Shown piece by piece: positions 49,469 to 61,188 of a stretch of DNA of 64,000 nt (its first letter is position 1; every line of letters starts with the position of its first letter). Origin of the DNA: Gelatoporia subvermispora B. Taxonomy: Eukaryota; Basidiomycota; Agaricomycetes; Polyporales; Gelatoporiaceae. The notes beneath the pieces are model-generated. The model made no database searches. It saw nothing but the letters and a program-made list of their open reading frames with translations, and had not been told where the DNA came from. Made by a program: the position numbers and the translations under genes. Location: the NCBI GenBank assembly GCA_000320605.2, contig KB445807.1:311825-375824 (forward strand), given 5' to 3'.

Positions 49469-51106
49469 CTACAGCTTGGCGGGGGGAGCCTTCCCTGCTT
49501 CCTGCTGTGCGACGTACGCGAAGTGTCCAATGTAGGGGAACAACTTGACATGAATATACGCCTTCTCGGAACTTGCCTGGCGGCGTGCATACCGCGCCGC
49601 GATACCTTGCGAGATGACAGACAGCTATGCCAAATTCTTCGAATCCAGTAATTTAGTCTATAGTGATGTGGCACGCACGCGAAAGAGCATCCAACTCCGG
49701 GCGAAGATCATCTCTTCAATGGGATATGGCTGCTTCGTTAGTCGACAATACTCACGCTCGAGCTCCTCGAGCTGTATCGGAGCGTCCTTCGCATTCTTGA
49801 GACCCGGAAGAGCTGACGATGCAGGGAATTCCTTGGGCAGTAACGCAGGGTCGACCGCCCACGGCAGGGTCATGTTCGCCAGGTCTGCGAGCTTATGGTC
49901 CAATTTGTAGTTTGTCAGATGGTGACTCGTCACATATACTGCGCGCGGACCCACCGGGCTCCCAAGCGTGCACAGTTCCCAGTCCAAGATCCCAATGACC
50001 CGGTTCTCAGTCGGGTGGAAGATAAGGTTGTCGAGTTTGTAATCGCCGTGCACGATGCGCAGGCCGGTCTTGCGCTCGTCGGGCAAGTGCGCCTCGTACC
50101 ACGCAATGAGCTCTACATACCGTGGGATATCACCCGTCGGCTTCCCGCTCTCGACGTCCGTCGCCTGCGCCTGCGCGCGCGACACGCGTGTGAGTGACCT
50201 AATCTGCCGCGGGAAGTAGGGCGTGTTGGGCCCGAAACTCCTGAGGCCGAGTGCGAAGGGATCGAGAGAACCGAGGGCCGCGAGGGCGCTGACAGCAGAG
50301 AGCCAGCTGTGTTGAATTCAGTGAGTAACCAGTCAATGAGATGTCACTAAGGGACTCGCCATTCACGCCTGGTCTCTGGAGGTACTTCGGGCATCTTCAC
50401 ATCCGTGAAGATACGGCCGTCGAGGAACTCCATAATGTAGAACGGAGTCCCCACCACACTGGTATCCTCGCATAGGTGGACTGGGGTTGGGATTGGGACT
50501 CGTTGCTCCGCAGATGTGGATGAGTTGGTGTTATGCTTATGCAACGCGCTGAGGATGGTGTACTCTCGTTCGATCTGATGTGCTGTCGTGGATAACAGTT
50601 GTCCAGCAGGTTTCTTCCGCAGCACGAATCGTTGTCCCCTATCTCGTCTTTAGCAGAAGACATGATCTCAGATGGTTGACTCACCTGGAGTCTGTTAGGA
50701 AATACGTCGGGTTCGACTGCAGCCCGTTCTCATCTCGTAGATAGGCTTGGGCAAGTCAGTACGACGTACCTGCCCGAACTTCTCTACGTTGAGCAATTAT
50801 AGATATCTTCCAAAAATTGAGACACATTACTTTGAATTGTTTGACCTCTACCGGGCCTTGTACCGCTTTCACGTGGGATGCGAGGTATGCATTCAGACTG
50901 GCTATGTCAATCCCTGCTCGAACCTCGCCGTATTCTCCACCAATCTTCTTAGGGGCAGGCATTCTGGCGAGCACACTCTCGGCCGTGTTCGTTGGAATTC
51001 AAGAGAAAGAAATGAATATTCGTGACAGGAAGCACGGGCCTTACCCCAAGTCCCCGACAGCGTCTAAGTCCGGAACTAGATAGTCGCCGAAAGCGAACTC
51101 AGACAT
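49469..51106 (-). CDS. aminoglycoside-phosphotransferase-fold kinase (ACAD10-kinase-like)
   Basis: Predicted small-molecule kinase with the APH fold. The closest group is the kinase-like half of ACAD10/11, but here without the acyl-CoA dehydrogenase half. The start at 51106 reads [19 protein letters not shown], followed by [15 protein letters not shown] and VKQFK. A 12-nt exon (50781-50770) encodes KFGQ and joins to [10 protein letters not shown], the family's FGQSNPTY block. The ATP-binding lysine region is [19 protein letters not shown], then [16 protein letters not shown]. The catalytic loop is [15 protein letters not shown] and the metal site [13 protein letters not shown]. The last exon, after an intron near 49670-49725, runs [13 protein letters not shown] to stop at 49469. 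Substrate is unproven. Confidence 0.87.
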
Positions 51107-51270
51107 CGCGACTGGCGCGTGACAACTGAAGGACATCTAATTCTATAGTATTTTGGCTACAGATTACAAAGGTATAGAATGTACGTGCGGGTGGTGCGTG
51201 AAGTATCAAGATCGGTCGGGATGCATATATCAAGAAAGCTGGCCACAGTGGAATTGGAACACAGGACGAG

Positions 51271-54200
51271 TTAGTGTTCGCCCAGCTCGGCTTCCTCATA
51301 TGTGTGTCTAGTGTTTGTCCGTTGTTGCAATTCATGAGATGATTCGTGAGTATCGGCATGCCTGTCCGGTGATTCTTGGTCCCCTCTCGGATGTTCCTGC
51401 TTCTCGTGAATGGTTTCTACATTCCCGCTGGGCATCTGCCCCATTTCAGTGTCAGGTTCCACAATATCGTCTTCTTGCTCAGCGACCTCCTCGTCTTGCT
51501 CGAAATGGTCTCCAAACTCAATGGGCAGCATGACGGCCCGATCGATGGCCACGGGCAAACCACGGTGGCGACCCCGCAACATGACACCGCATACGATGAC
51601 CTTCGACAATGGCGTCAAAGCCCCGGAAAACGAGAAGTTTGCCTACGTGGAACGATCATTTATACACATTGTATAAGGATGAAACCGAAATTGACGTACG
51701 TATGGAACGCCTAAACTGAGACCAACTGTTCCATAAGCAGAGACCAGCTCAAAGACTGGAAGACGATGTCAGAAAAAGGGAACTACTCATCCGTCTCTTG
51801 GCTTACGTATTGTGAATATGTTGAACCAGCTCTGTTTGTCTGGATTGTCAATGCTGCTACGCTGGAATCGTGGACATCAATACTGATGTGTTAGTGTGGT
51901 ATGGAGAGAATTACCTCGATAATGCAGACAAGGAATAATGCAAGGCCCAGCCACCACATGTCTGAGCAGAGCTCAGTCTTCGCACGGATGCAACTAGCGC
52001 GAGTATGACATACCGAAAGACAGTTGTTTGCGCATATGCATGGCGAGGTATCGGCTCCAAACCGTGACCCGATTGCCCGTTGGATTGAACGCTTCTTCAT
52101 CGAGAGAAGACGACTCGTCCTCGAAAATACCGAGGGACTTTTCTTCGTATACATTGGTGGAGCGTACGCTATTAATTAGGGGTCAGAATCTGTAATCCAC
52201 CACGCGCTATTGGGACTGACCTCATGGCGATAGGGTCTGGGAGGGAACGGTCAGCTATCTGGCAGTAGCGATGTGTCGGATATATATCACTTACACACAC
52301 TGACGTACATCATGAGCACATAGAGTACTCTGCAAGATTGTTAGAGCTGCTTCAGACATAGGCGACATAAAGTACTTACTTGACGGCTGGTGCAAGAGCT
52401 GAGAGGGCAACTGTGCCGAAACCAGACGCACGGACCGCGACGGCTTGCAAGAGTCCAATGATGACGCGGACTCCGGCTGGTATGGAAGTAATGGCACTGT
52501 TGCCTATATCTAGAATGAGGAAGAATACCCAGTCCGTGAAGCTGAGGATGGTAGATGAGTCAGACGAGACGGATGTAGGCAGAATGAGAACACACTTAAG
52601 GGATATCAACACTGTCACTAGGAACCATGTTTGGTGAGCCGGGAAGAGGTACACGAAACATCGACGGGGGTGATCAAGGAGAAAATGTAGCGTTTCGTTA
52701 CTTCGTGACTTGCGTGGGGCTATCTTCGAAAGGACCCAGCTGACAAGGGGTCAGTCGTAAAACATACGGCAGAATATATGAGCATACACTAGAAACCGTA
52801 AACTATCGCAACATATCAGCAGTCTGACAGAGTACCAGCAGATTGAGCCACACTCACAATACAGGCTATATTCAGACAAGTCATCAGTATTCGAGTGGAA
52901 GAACAAGGTCATCCTCAAACTCACAAAGGCAGTATTGCCGGCAAGAATAAGGATAATCATTACTACTATCATAGGATATGCTCGCTGGAATGGCACCATC
53001 GATTGGTCTTCTAATGACATTCCGGAGTTGGTATAGGATGAAACGACCTGGAACGCAGAGAACCTGTAGCGGCTTGTGAATTCCATTGATGAACTGGAGG
53101 ACCAAGTGTACCCACCAGACCGGCGAAACCGTGCGATGCAGCATAGGAGGAACGAAATCAGCTGCCCAGCGCGGAGCCGATATGTACGGTGCGATGATGA
53201 CGAAGGCCAGTAACTGAAGCAAGACGTGATACTAGGCACAGTTGAGTAACAGGCTCTAACACTACGATAGATAGGTATACTCACTCCACCTACGATCCAG
53301 AGCAACGCTGTGAGCGCTCGGTATTCCACACCTCCGAGCTCCTCTAGTTGTTCCGTTGTAAGGCTATGGAAAACAGAGTTGCGCCCAACGACTGCCTCGA
53401 ACGAGATGTATGATACCGGACGCGCACCCGCCTGTGCCGCATGGTGCGACGCAATGGTGCGTGTGCGGGGCATCGTAATCGTGCGTGTCAGCTTCCGCTC
53501 CAGCGTGGGAAACAATCGGCGCATGATGCTCGATATGATCTCGTGCGGCATCGGGAAGCCTCCGAAGCCCTTATGGAGCGTGCGTCGCGAGCGATACGTA
53601 TGAGCGGTCGCCGTGCGAGGTATGGACATCGTCGGTCTGCGGAACGACCCTACGTGCGTGCAAATACCAGTGAGGTGAGGAGAAAAAGAAGAGCAAGAGG
53701 AAACTGACGATGATCGTGCGATGAGAAATGGTCGGACCCGTTGTGGTCTATCGGCTGCAAGTACGACTCGTTCTCGTGGTGGGCAGCATCGCGGGACATG
53801 TGTGGCGGTGATGCGAACTCTACAGTCTGCGTACGCGGCATGTGATTAGTACTCGTCGGCGCAAGCGACTGAGAGCGGAGGAACGGCTGTAGTGCTGGAC
53901 AATTACGTTAAAATCAGTACGCGGGAGCTCAGGTGATCAAAGAGCCGTACCCGAAGGAGGGCCCAGGGTTCTCGGATTCTCTTGGACAGTCTGTAGTTGA
54001 TGTTCCTCCTGCTGTTGCCATTCGTGTTCGCCACGTAGTCCCGACGAACCTGAGGTGGACTCTGAATCGTCGATCGTATCCGCTTTATTTGCCTCTGCTT
54101 GTGAGAACGACAAATGCCTCGGACGAACACGATCTGGCTGTACTGGAGGATCCCTGTTGACGAACGACTGCACATGCGTGACCTGAGGCCGTCCCTCGCT

Positions 54201-55293
54201 GATCAGGCCGCTGGGATTGACGAGTTTCGGGGCATCGTCCATCCGCCGAATCATATCTGGTCGTAGTCGTGCGCCCGAAGGACGATTGTGCTCGTGCGAG
54301 GAGCTTGAACTGCTCTCGTTGGTCACCTTCGTCTTCGTGGACGCTCGCCCGCGGTGGAAGAGGAGCCCGAGCGCGCGGCGCCACAAGGGGACCATCTTCA
54401 CCTGTACTGGCGAATTCGTCTGATTTGCCATGCGTCTCGCCAGATTCCGCTTCACTATGTGTTCGAATTTTCGTGCAAAGAAATTCCTGCGGATATAGAC
54501 CATAACCCAAGAAACGGACACCTGGTCGAGGGAGTTCAGCGCGCACGCCAAGCACTGAATAGCATCGGTACGCACTGGACTTCCCAAAATCATTTGGAGG
54601 AACAACAAGAATTGCTGAAACGGCGTTAGAGTGCTCAGATCGACCGTCGCCAGACCGCACACGGTCATGGCGCTGACGCAGTTGAACAGGCTGTCAATGT
54701 ACGATATTCGGAATTCCCCATTGCTGGCAAAGAAGATACCGGACATAATCAGGGGAGTGAACGTGCTGTGAACACTGGATGTCAGCGTCAAGTCCGTGAA
54801 CGTGCAGTACTTTGGAGGCCCGCGAGACGGAACTACCCAATGGCAAATCTGGTGCATTCGGCGCCAATGCCAACGTTGTCCAGAATGGGGGGCGGTCAAA
54901 GAGGGCATGGAACCCCGCTCGATTCATCTCTACACCATCGTCATCGAACCGCAGGCAGAACCATCCACTCCGACCGCCCTACTGTCAGGATCGGGGGAGG
55001 CCAAACAAAAAGCTTCTGCTTCACTCCAGCGAAGTAGAACCACCTCGACTGCCTCTGATGATCGTCGAACTGCCCGAATGGACGAGATCGCCACAAATCT
55101 GAGCATTGTATGACTTCCGCGTATTCAACCCGAAGTAGCTGACGACGATCCCCCTCTCGCACACATCCCGGCGAAACAAAGATACGCACAAGAAGAGTAT
55201 GTGGACCCTATAAAAGTTGAGATGGCCCCATATGTACTTCCAAACATTGTGACAGCGTCGGGAAAGGCGGCGGAGAGGCCTGAACGATGGCAT
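51271..55293 (-). CDS. TRK1: TRK-type high-affinity potassium transporter
   Basis: Predicted plasma-membrane K+ uptake protein of the Trk/Ktr/HKT superfamily, built from four M1-pore-M2 units. The start at 55293 gives a basic leader, then GHLNFYRVHILF at the first span. A 424-bp intron (54766-55189) interrupts the conserved HILFFTFTPLI. The first pore unit has LFNCVSAMTVCGLATVDLS, with the filter glycine in TVCG. A long Ser/Gln/Pro-rich cytosolic loop (about 54.45-53.65 kb) follows, normal for fungal TRK. The later pore units occupy about 53.6-51.8 kb. The C-terminus has TPLSKVIVCGVMLRGRHRGLP and IDRAVMLP, then an acidic Glu/Gln-rich tail to 51271. Many short introns. Its 3' end lies 164 bp from the APH kinase start. 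Confidence 0.9.
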
Positions 55294-56031
55294 CCGTAGA
55301 GCTGTGACGGCTAGAGCTGATGTGCTGCGATGTCGAGCGCAGAGCGAGCGAGCGTTATTCTTGACCACCGGAGTATCTCATGCGTAGTGTCATGCAGATA
55401 AGTACAGCATACGGACCGGATTCACTCAGAAGTTGTACGAACGAGAACATCCCTCCTTTTCCCTGGCTGACGGCTAGCGCCCGTTCACGCCACCGAACAC
55501 CATAGAGTTTTAGCTCCGTCATCAACTCCGCACCACAAAGCACGGTATCGGAGCTTTCGGAGTTACACCTGGCTGATCTCGGTCCGCAGTGGCTGGGCAC
55601 CTGTCTCCAAGCCACCTCAGTTTCGGGGACTTCGCCTATCGATGCGAAGAACCCTGAAGAACCAGGTAATTTTTACCATTTTGAATCGGATCATAGCAAT
55701 CATCAGTTCAATCCATTGTTGGTTACAGTGTTGGCAGATTTGAGGACTCACGGGACGGACATGGTCAGATTAAGAGTCAGGTTCTACCAACACGACCCAG
55801 CGAAAGTACAGAGGACGGAACCGGTTCTGTGCTATTACAGCCGAAGGCTTGGTAACAGGATAGGCAACAGCATCTTTCAGCACTAGGATATACGTTCTCC
55901 ATATGTTGTTAGTTTAATAAATAGATCAGAGTCCCAAATCTATGCGATGCGGACCCTCAAAGCAACCAGAAACTGAATGCACTTCAAATTGTTCTCGAAT
56001 GTCGTCAAGGAGAAAACAATGTGGAATGCGT
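55294..56031. other. intergenic, TRK promoter side
   Basis: Between the arrestin stop and the TRK start, both on the minus strand. A minus-strand frame at 55355-55615 has no recognisable motif. Nothing else seen. Confidence 0.5.
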
Positions 56032-58680
56032 TCATGCATGCGCGACTTCTGCGTATGGCGGAGGCGCCTCGCCCGACTCCGTTTCCTGGCCTGCAATGAG
56101 TCGTTCGAATTGCATCGTGCGGTCGAAAATGGAATCCGATCCTGCGTGAACAGGAGTCATAGTGCCTGGACTGTGATCAGGACTATCGAATTCAGGAAGC
56201 CCAGAATGGAATCGATCAAGACGTCGTGGTGGTGCAGGAGAGTGGGAAGGTGGTTGAGCATGTATGTCGCCGTTCGGCTGGGGTGCCGCCAGTGGGGGTT
56301 GTGGGCTGGGTAGTGTGACAGCAATGTCGGTAAGAGCGCCAGAGTACGGCGGGAGTGCGGTGAACTCAGGTTGGCAGAGATACTAACGTCGCATGTAGTC
56401 AGTAAGAGCGAATGGCATGAACACCATATAGTACTCACAGAGAGAAGGTGGACCGGTGTTTGTACAACAATATCAAATAGCTTCCGTCTCCCTGTTTGCG
56501 GGTCAATCGCTGAATCGTCTCCACGCTCGACCCGGAATACAATCTTCAGCACGTGCGACACCGAGATGTTGCTCTTCTTATTCTTGTTTGTGAAGCGTAG
56601 TGGACCGTTCGCCTTCGGAAGCTGTAACTCCTTCCTGATAACCCACGGACCGGGTCCCATAAGACTTGACGCATATTCACCGGCGTCCTGGTCAGGTCCG
56701 AGTACCTCCACGAAGGGAGACTTGCGAAATGCATCAGGGTCATCAGCAGAGAGGGGCAGGATCGGGGGGCCATCCTTGTTCGCAGTCTTGAGAGATAGGA
56801 GGGGAACCTTAGCCACCGGGTCCGAGCGAGCGACGCGCTTGAATAATGTGAGATATTCAACTTTCTCTGATGGGTCATTTCGAATGAGCAAAGTCCAGCG
56901 TTCAGGAATCTGGAAGGCTCACCTTCAAGGATAACAGATATTCTATATATCTTCATCTTTGTCCAGGGCATGAAGGTAATGCTGATGGGAAGGGTGCCAC
57001 CTACAACAAAGCTTCGCCCGGCGATCGTAATCAGATATTGCATTTGGGTGTCCCACTGTCTCTCGACGATGATACTCTCTGTCTCCTCCATGTCATCTTC
57101 TGACGGACATGCGACAACAGTGATCTCCTGCAACGCGGACAGCTTCGTCGTGAAAGTTCCTGGCCGATGCGCATACGCCTTCAGCCGCCATATTACGGAG
57201 CCGTACTCGCACTGCAGGGACGGCGGGGAATTGGCAGGTATTGAGAATGAGATCGGGTATGTGTAGACACCTACGGACCATCAGCTAGGTCCGACCTCTA
57301 ACGTCATACAACTCACCTTTGCGGAACTCTTTCCAGCCGTCTCCGTACTCCTTGCTCTCTTCCACCTCCCATCCCAGCGCCTCTCCAACCCGGCTTAGCG
57401 CGGACAGCTCCTTATGATGTGACGCCTTGTCCTTCTCCAACGTCCTCCCACGTGCCGACGCGACGCTCGCCTCGCGTTCGCGTCCTCGCGGTGGCGTGAC
57501 GTCCCCGCGCCTCTCGATCATGGGCGAGCGCGAGCGGACGCGATCCTTCACCGCACCGAGAAGCGCGTTGGACACGCTCGCGAGGCTAAACCGCTTGTGT
57601 CTGCGTCCGCGCAGATCCTCGGAACTCGCGGTAGTACTTGGGCCCTGCTCAGCGCGGTCCGAGGATCGCGACGGCTCGCGCGGACGCTCTGCACCATACA
57701 GCGTCGAGCCCGTGCTGCTGCCGAGCAGGAACTCCGGCTCCTCGTCAAGACTTGGGCGAGCAGAGAGTGTGAAAGCGTGATCGTGGTGTGCGCGGAAGCT
57801 CGAATGCGAGGAGTCGGCAAGGCGCGGCCGAGACTGGGAACGGTCGCGGTAATCGGAGAGACCTATTGAGGCGGACGGTCAGCTCGGGCCGGGGGACGCA
57901 GCGGGGCGACTCACTACTGTGTTCAGTACTGTCGGGCCCGACGGAGCGCGAGAATGCACGGTTCAGGTCCTCCAGGCTTCGCTCTGGCGACTCCTCGAGC
58001 GTGCGCATGCGGTGCGAGAACGACGCGCCAGGGCTGAGTGGATACTGGGGTGTCGAGTCAGGCGAGAAGCCGGGTGAATATGGCGGCGACGGCGCCTGGT
58101 GGTTTTCGCGGTGCGCGACGAAGTTGCGCTGGTAATTTGTCTGATCGACGCTAACATGCCTACGCTCTCGTCGTGCAGAGAGAGGTGCGCGGCCCCGCCC
58201 TCGCTGCTCTTCGTGATGTTCGCTCGAGTGGTCAGAGTGATCCTCTTCATCTGGGTCATGATCGAGGGCAACACCAGGTCCCACAGAAAGTGTACGGCGA
58301 GCGGTGCTCGCGGGGGTCGAGCCGGCGCGAAAATAGACGTAAGATTGCGAATATACTTCGTGCTCTTCCGTTATCTCGATGCGCCGTGCACCAACGCCTT
58401 CGAGTAGTACCAGTCAGAGACATTGGTTGCGGTTAGTCCAAATGCACAACACACCTTCAGGCCATGCTGTGCTAGCCTTCCCCACTAGCTCTATCTCAAT
58501 ACTGGAGATACGGGTCGGCTTGACGAGGCGGAGTGTGAGCAGGCCGCGCACAAGGCCTGGCGGTGCATCTGGCTGCATGTGACGTGGTCTCCCAGTAGCA
58601 TCTCCAGCTCTGAGGAATACGACGGGCTCTGTGAGACGAATCTCGAGCGAATTCTTGTGCGGGTGCTTCGAGTTCGGCAT
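56032..58680 (-). CDS. alpha-arrestin (ART-type ubiquitin-ligase adaptor)
   Basis: Alpha-arrestins recruit the Rsp5/Nedd4 ubiquitin ligase to plasma-membrane transporters to trigger endocytosis. The start at 58680 begins MPNSKHPHKNSLEIRLTEPV, with the arrestin-N blocks VVFLRAGD and PPGLVRGLLTLRLVKPTRIS then IEIELVGKAST. A long Ser/Arg/Pro insert (about 58.3-57.4 kb) follows, then the N-domain end (KEYGDGWKEFRKGEL; TYPISFSI region). The arrestin-C domain has LRNMAAEGV..., GGTLPISITFMPWTKMKIYRI and VILEG. The C-terminal part includes PEFTALPPYSGAL and ends with APPPYAEVAHA-stop at 56032. LPPY and PPPY are PY motifs for WW domains of Rsp5, strong support for the role. The neighbouring TRK transporter is a plausible type of cargo but adjacency is no proof. 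Confidence 0.88.
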
Positions 58681-59279
58681 GGGATGAGCACAGAGCGTCG
58701 ACGGGGGAGTAGCGGCCGCCTTCAGTCCGGTCCTTTCTTGCGAGCCTTCAGTGTTTCAATTTAGCGTGTCGTCCACGAGCAAATTTTGCTACAGAAGAGT
58801 CGTCTGCAGTGAGGAGGTCAAGATCCGGAGGAGCCTTCCGGAGACCCTGTTCGCCGCGCTTTCGAGTTAGCGATCACGTGCGTCCTGAGGGACGCTCCAG
58901 ACTTTTTTTCTTTCTTTCTCCCGAGACAGCGGTACCGCAGTCAAACTTGGAGCGCTGAAGAAAGGTGCCCTGTAATGACTGTCTTCAATTGGCCTTGTCA
59001 CATCCCTTACCCTCCACTCATCGCAGAGAGAAGGGCACTTCATGTCCAGCTCCTTCAACTTGCGAGTCGGCGTAGCCGACCGATCTCGGCTTCACGGTTT
59101 ACCGAATGACTGTGGCGGTACTTCGACGAACGTTGCAAAACGGGCGCGGAGTCATCTTCACGCTCGCCGGTCTTGGCAGAACCGTAGGTCGTAGCTGCAA
59201 GTGAGATGATCGTCTGCGGTCGTGCATCCCTTCCTTCAGAGCTTGGAGCCAGCCACGTGCGTTTCCCGATTGGGAATTA
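58681..59279. other. intergenic, arrestin promoter side
   Basis: Contains a CTTT-type pyrimidine tract (about 58902-58922) and the TA at 59278-59279 that flanks the inserted element. No gene seen. Confidence 0.5.
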
Positions 59280-59305
59280 CAGTTTTATACCGGCCGGTGG
59301 GACAC
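59280..59305 (+). repeat. left terminal inverted repeat of MITE
   Basis: 26 bp, identical to the inverse of 60108-60133. Contains the palindrome ACCGGCCGGT. Confidence 0.9.
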
Positions 59306-60107
59306 TACCGGCCAGTGGGACAAATGCCCCTCCTGCCTTCCGCACTTCCTTTCATCCTCGATTGCGAATGTATCATGCATACATACCCCACTGGCCATAT
59401 GAACGTGATTTTTTAATTTTTTCTCGTCTGAATTGCTCTCGCAATGAGTCAAGTTCGTGGGAAAACTGGAAAAGGCAATTTCGGTTGAGCACTCTTATGG
59501 GCTGCAGAACATCTTCTACTCCGAATTATCCTTTGTTTTTTTGATAGTGTGCTAGTTCAGCACCATATACATTACATGACACGAAATTTTGAGGCCAAGA
59601 GAGGTGGAAATGCCACAGGAATATTTCCGCATTATACGTGGCCAGATCACCATGTCACGCACATCACTCTCATTGTCACGTTACATGTGTCCCACTTAGA
59701 GCCACATTAAGGAATACTGAAGCAGCACACAGCTTTTATATCACAGAATTTTGTGTACATCATATGTAATTTGCCAGAGTCTTCTAGATCAAGTTTTCCA
59801 AACCCAATTCGAGAATAAAAGAGATATGCGAGAGGTTACTCCGGAGGTGAGCCACCTGTGCGCGTGACATCTTATCTACCCGCGATACCTTATATGGTAA
59901 GTAGCCGCGTAATGTGACACTGTCCCATCGGCCGGTTTTTGACTGATAACAGGAATTGCAACTGATGGGCCTCGCGGTCGTACTTCCTCATGGATGTTGT
60001 GCTCAAAGTAGAACTGAAATAATGTTTAAGACCTGTAGTTTACATCGGTGTGCTCATTATGTAGAAAAATTGGGTTCTCTACGTCTCAGGTGATGAACAA
60101 GATTTTG

Positions 60108-60133
60108 GTGTCCCACCGGCCGGTATAAAACTG
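60108..60133 (-). repeat. right terminal inverted repeat of MITE
   Basis: 26 bp, perfect inverse of 59280-59305, followed by the TA target-site copy. Confidence 0.9.
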
Positions 60134-60398
60134 TAGTCAATCGCACCCATTTGGGCTCGACCAGTGCTGGTAGAGCGTCTCGGGCCTCAAATTCGCGTGG
60201 ACCTGGCCCATCATCATTACATCGATGATCCACAAGACACCTTTCTACGCTGCCTCATCCGGTCGTACATCCAAACACCTCACATCACCAACGATAAATC
60301 TGAAGCTTCTAGTCAGCGGTGTCTGGTTTAGCCCGACATCCCAGTGGGCCTGCAGTCGCCGCTTGACCGGGAACCTCAATTTAGCTCGGTCGCAGTCG

Positions 60399-61188
60399 AT
60401 GTCTGGCGTCCCTGGCGAGTCGCAGGATGTAGCGGGTTTGAAGGGCCATGGGAGTTCTTCCGAAGAGACTACGGTGCAGAAGCAGCCGCTTGTCATGCAG
60501 ATCATCGTCCGAAGGGACCTCCTCGATGTTCGTCCCATACCTTGGCAGTGAACGCGGAAGCTAACGAATTTACTTACCTTGTGTGCCCCGCCTATTGTTC
60601 ATCTCTGCTCTCATAACTCCACTCTTGTGCCTCATGTGGCTCTCGTGAATCCATTCCCTCACTTAAAGGCTGAAGGCTGGGGTGTAGGGCCGTTGATGGC
60701 CCAAGTTGCACACGCAACTTCGGCGGTATGTCAGTGCCCCAGAGCGTGAAAACCAAGGTATAATGCGTCTTGTCTTTATATACCCTTATAGGTTCTGCAC
60801 GAGACACGCAACCTTCCTGCAACGCAGACTTACCTCGCTGATCTCCAGAACATGCGAAAGGCACGTACTCGCGGGATAACGCGCATACTGCCGCTCATTT
60901 CCTGATCTCTCGTGGTGCAGGTTGTTCTGCAGGTTCGTGTCTTGCTTCGCGATGCATCACCGATCTTGACCATACTCCTGTCGGTTGCCACTGGTTCAGA
61001 TCCCAGACGGTGGAAGCATTGAGCGGTTGAGCAATATGCTTGCGTCCAGCTCACCTCCCGTCCCGCATCACCTATGGATAGAGCTGCCAGAGAACGTACC
61101 TACATGTCTCGCACTGGCACCAAATCCACGCGAGAACAAGGTTAAGAAGGCCCTCGACAAGGCAGGTTGTCGGTTGTGGAAGGGTTGA
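60399..61188 (+). CDS. PTRHD1: PTRHD1-like peptidyl-tRNA hydrolase 2 family protein
   Basis: Predicted member of the PTH2 fold, which releases peptides from stalled peptidyl-tRNA; the end of the protein matches the PTRHD1 branch. Exons: 60399-60527, 60669-60725, 60792-60860, 60921-60932 (12 nt) and 61000-61188. The protein of about 151 residues reads LVMQIIVRRDLLD, AEGWGVGPLMAQVAHATSA, VLHETRNLPATQTYLADLQN, MRKVVLQ, and then VPHHLWIELPENVPTCLALAP to CRLWKG-stop. The intron after MRK starts with GC (60861-60920, GC-AG type), and two others use the rare donor GTTCGT. The start at 60399 is the ATG nearest the domain; another in-frame ATG at 60225 would add 58 residues. The MITE ends 265 bp upstream, so it may touch the promoter. 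Confidence 0.86.

Larger units (their letters stand above)
59280..60133. mobile_element. 854-bp MITE, Tc1/mariner-pogo type
   Basis: The element begins CAGTTTTATACCGGCC and ends with its exact inverse; the terminal inverted repeats are perfect over 26 bp (59280-59305 and 60108-60133). It is flanked by TA on both sides (59278-59279 and 60134-60135), the target-site duplication of Tc1/mariner elements, and CAG ends are common in the pogo/Fot1 branch. The interior is AT-rich, with no transposase frame, so it is non-autonomous. Inner copies of the motif ACCGGCCNNTGGGACA lie at 59307-59322 (direct) and 59921-59936 (inverted), possible transposase-binding sites. The identical ends suggest recent insertion. 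It sits between the alpha-arrestin and peptidyl-tRNA hydrolase promoters. Confidence 0.85.

Noticed and set aside
60245..60864. Minus-strand frames that first looked like an arrestin-type gene (RVYKDKTHYTLVFTLWG...)
   Set aside because: The + strand gives a full PTRHD1-like protein across five exons in the same place, so these are shadows.
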